Assembly: GCF_000739655.1 (NCBI RefSeq) | Contig: NZ_BATR01000061.1 | Location: 1 to 42,112 of the forward strand | DNA: 42,112 bases | Source: Verrucomicrobium sp. BvORR106 | Lineage (GTDB): Bacteria; Verrucomicrobiota; Verrucomicrobiia; Verrucomicrobiales; Verrucomicrobiaceae | Direction of reading: 5' to 3' | Part shown: positions 41,389 to 42,112 of the stretch, piece after piece | How positions within the stretch are numbered: position 1 is the first letter of the stretch | How the letters are laid out: every line of letters begins with the position of its first letter | Made by a program: the position numbers and the translations under genes | The notes under the pieces: model-generated | What the model saw: the letters and a program-made list of their open reading frames with translations, nothing else | Told to the model about the DNA's origin: nothing | Databases searched by the model: none

Positions 41389-42112
41389 CTAAGGCCCTCC
41401 GCCTCTCAAGTCATAGCAAATCATCCGCTGCCCGGTGCTTCCTCGTACCTGCTCATCATAGTTCTGGGTCACGTAGAGCAGGCCGCGGCTCACGGCGGGG
41501 AGGCACCAGGTGTGGGGGGCGTAGAAGAGCTGGGTCTTGGCGGTGACTTTGCAGCCTTGGGCATTGAGGTCCAGCCAGAGCAGGCTGCCCAGCTCACCCA
41601 GGCACAGGAACTGGCCGTCCACCAACAGCAGGCTGGCGCGCTGGGCACCCATGCGGGCGGTGCGGCCGGGGTTGAGCTCGGTGTCATCCCAGTAGAGGTC
41701 TTCACGCCAGTTCTCCTTGCCGGTCGCGACGTCGTAGCAGACGAGAACCGCCTGGCGCTCGGTCTCGCCGTGGATGCCGTAGAGGCAGCCGTCTTTGTAC
41801 ACGGGGTTCATCCAGTGCACGGCGAACTTCTTGGAGTTCCAGAGTTCCTTGGATTTCAGTTTTTCATCGAACTCCAGCATGACGCCGCCGAGCGGGCGGT
41901 TCTTGGGATAGGCGGTGGAGATGAAGACTCGGTTTTGACCGGGAATGGCCACCGGGGAGGTGCCCGTGGCCTGGATGTACTCTTCCGCACGCCAGGCGTG
42001 GCGATCATACACAGAGCCATCTTCAGGATTGATCGTGAGGAGGCCTCCGGTGGCGGGATTGCCTTCGCCTCCGGCATAGACCAGTACCACCGGCTTGCCA
42101 TGGATGACGGCG
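41389..42112 (-). CDS. PQQ-like beta-propeller protein, C-terminal part
   Basis: The frame is open to the window edge, so about 240 C-terminal residues are present. Repeated propeller blades are visible: VLVYAGGEGNPATGGLLTINPEDG, PVYKDGCLYGIHGETERQAVLVCYDVATGKENW, LLVDGQFLCLGELGSLLWLDLNAQGCKV and LPAVSRGLLYVTQNYDEQ (shortened here). Each has the A-x-D-x-x-T-G-K-x-x-W-like pattern of PQQ/BamB-type propellers. Whether it binds PQQ or is a structural propeller cannot be told from this fragment. Such proteins are abundant and often exported in Verrucomicrobia and Planctomycetes. The stop codon TAG abuts the 7-bp tandem repeats. Confidence 0.88.
   Translation of the reverse strand, partial: AVIHGKPVVLVYAGGEGNPATGGLLTINPEDGSVYDRHAWRAEEYIQATGTSPVAIPGQNRVFISTAYPKNRPLGGVMLEFDEKLKSKELWNSKKFAVHWMNPVYKDGCLYGIHGETERQAVLVCYDVATGKENWREDLYWDDTELNPGRTARMGAQRASLLLVDGQFLCLGELGSLLWLDLNAQGCKVTAKTQLFYAPHTWCLPAVSRGLLYVTQNYDEQVRGSTGQRMICYDLRGGGP

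Overview
The window is about 60% GC, gene-dense, and looks like a chromosomal segment of a Gram-negative bacterium. Both its gene content and the lack of clear Shine-Dalgarno sites before many genes fit the Verrucomicrobia (Verrucomicrobiales, Prosthecobacter/Verrucomicrobium-like). This assignment is an inference from gene families and operon style; no rRNA is present.

Layout. (1) Positions 1-9104, plus strand: an envelope operon with the C-terminal end of a BatA-like protein, a VWA/glutamine-amidotransferase-like membrane protein, a DUF4175-like membrane protein, a large Gln/Ala-rich exported coiled-coil protein, and two paralogous exported PA14-like proteins separated by a palindromic dispersed repeat. 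(2) 9199-11163, minus strand: a small stress pair (GlsB/YeaQ-like and glycine-zipper protein) and an HI0607-type shikimate dehydrogenase-like enzyme. (3) 11490-12622: two orphan genes in a lower-GC stretch. (4) 12709-31569: a redox/electrophile-defence region. Five minus-strand transcription units encode an aldo/keto reductase, an old yellow enzyme, an alpha/beta hydrolase, antibiotic-biosynthesis-monooxygenase (ABM) proteins, three DJ-1/PfpI proteins, a zinc alcohol dehydrogenase, a di-haem cytochrome c peroxidase, a sensor histidine kinase and an RND efflux pump. Three response regulators (FixJ-type, REC-only, NtrC-type) lie among them on the plus strand. (5) 32092-42112: tRNA-Leu, an exported small protein, a GST, lexA, a TPR protein, bioF, a glycosyltransferase, an exported protein of unknown function, a Tat-exported amine oxidase, a repeat-rich spacer and the end of a PQQ-propeller protein.

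Main discovery. Each of the five minus-strand units in region 4 is preceded by a sigma-54-like -24/-12 element (TGGCAY-N7-TGA, once TTGC). Upstream of it lies a pair of CGA-N4-TCG dyads. In three units the geometry is identical to the base: dyads 17 bp apart, the proximal one starting 87 bp upstream of the last base of the -12 element. In the other two the pair is partly degenerate but within 0-2 bp of the same positions. The NtrC-type activator at 19717-21114 carries GAFTGA and a Fis-type HTH and is the obvious candidate to bind these sites. The histidine kinase is itself in one of the units. I read this as a local, self-wired sigma-54 regulon for defence against reactive electrophiles or oxidants, built around DJ-1/ABM/OYE/AKR/ADH enzymes and an efflux pump. 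The kinase-regulator-regulon connection is inference; the repeated architecture is seen directly.

Other notable points: a one-base frameshift in a G5 tract splits the DJ-1-ABM-ABM fusion gene; the cytochrome c peroxidase appears to start at TTG; bioF and a glycosyltransferase gene overlap tail to tail by 120 bp; and lexA has a candidate SOS box inside its promoter.
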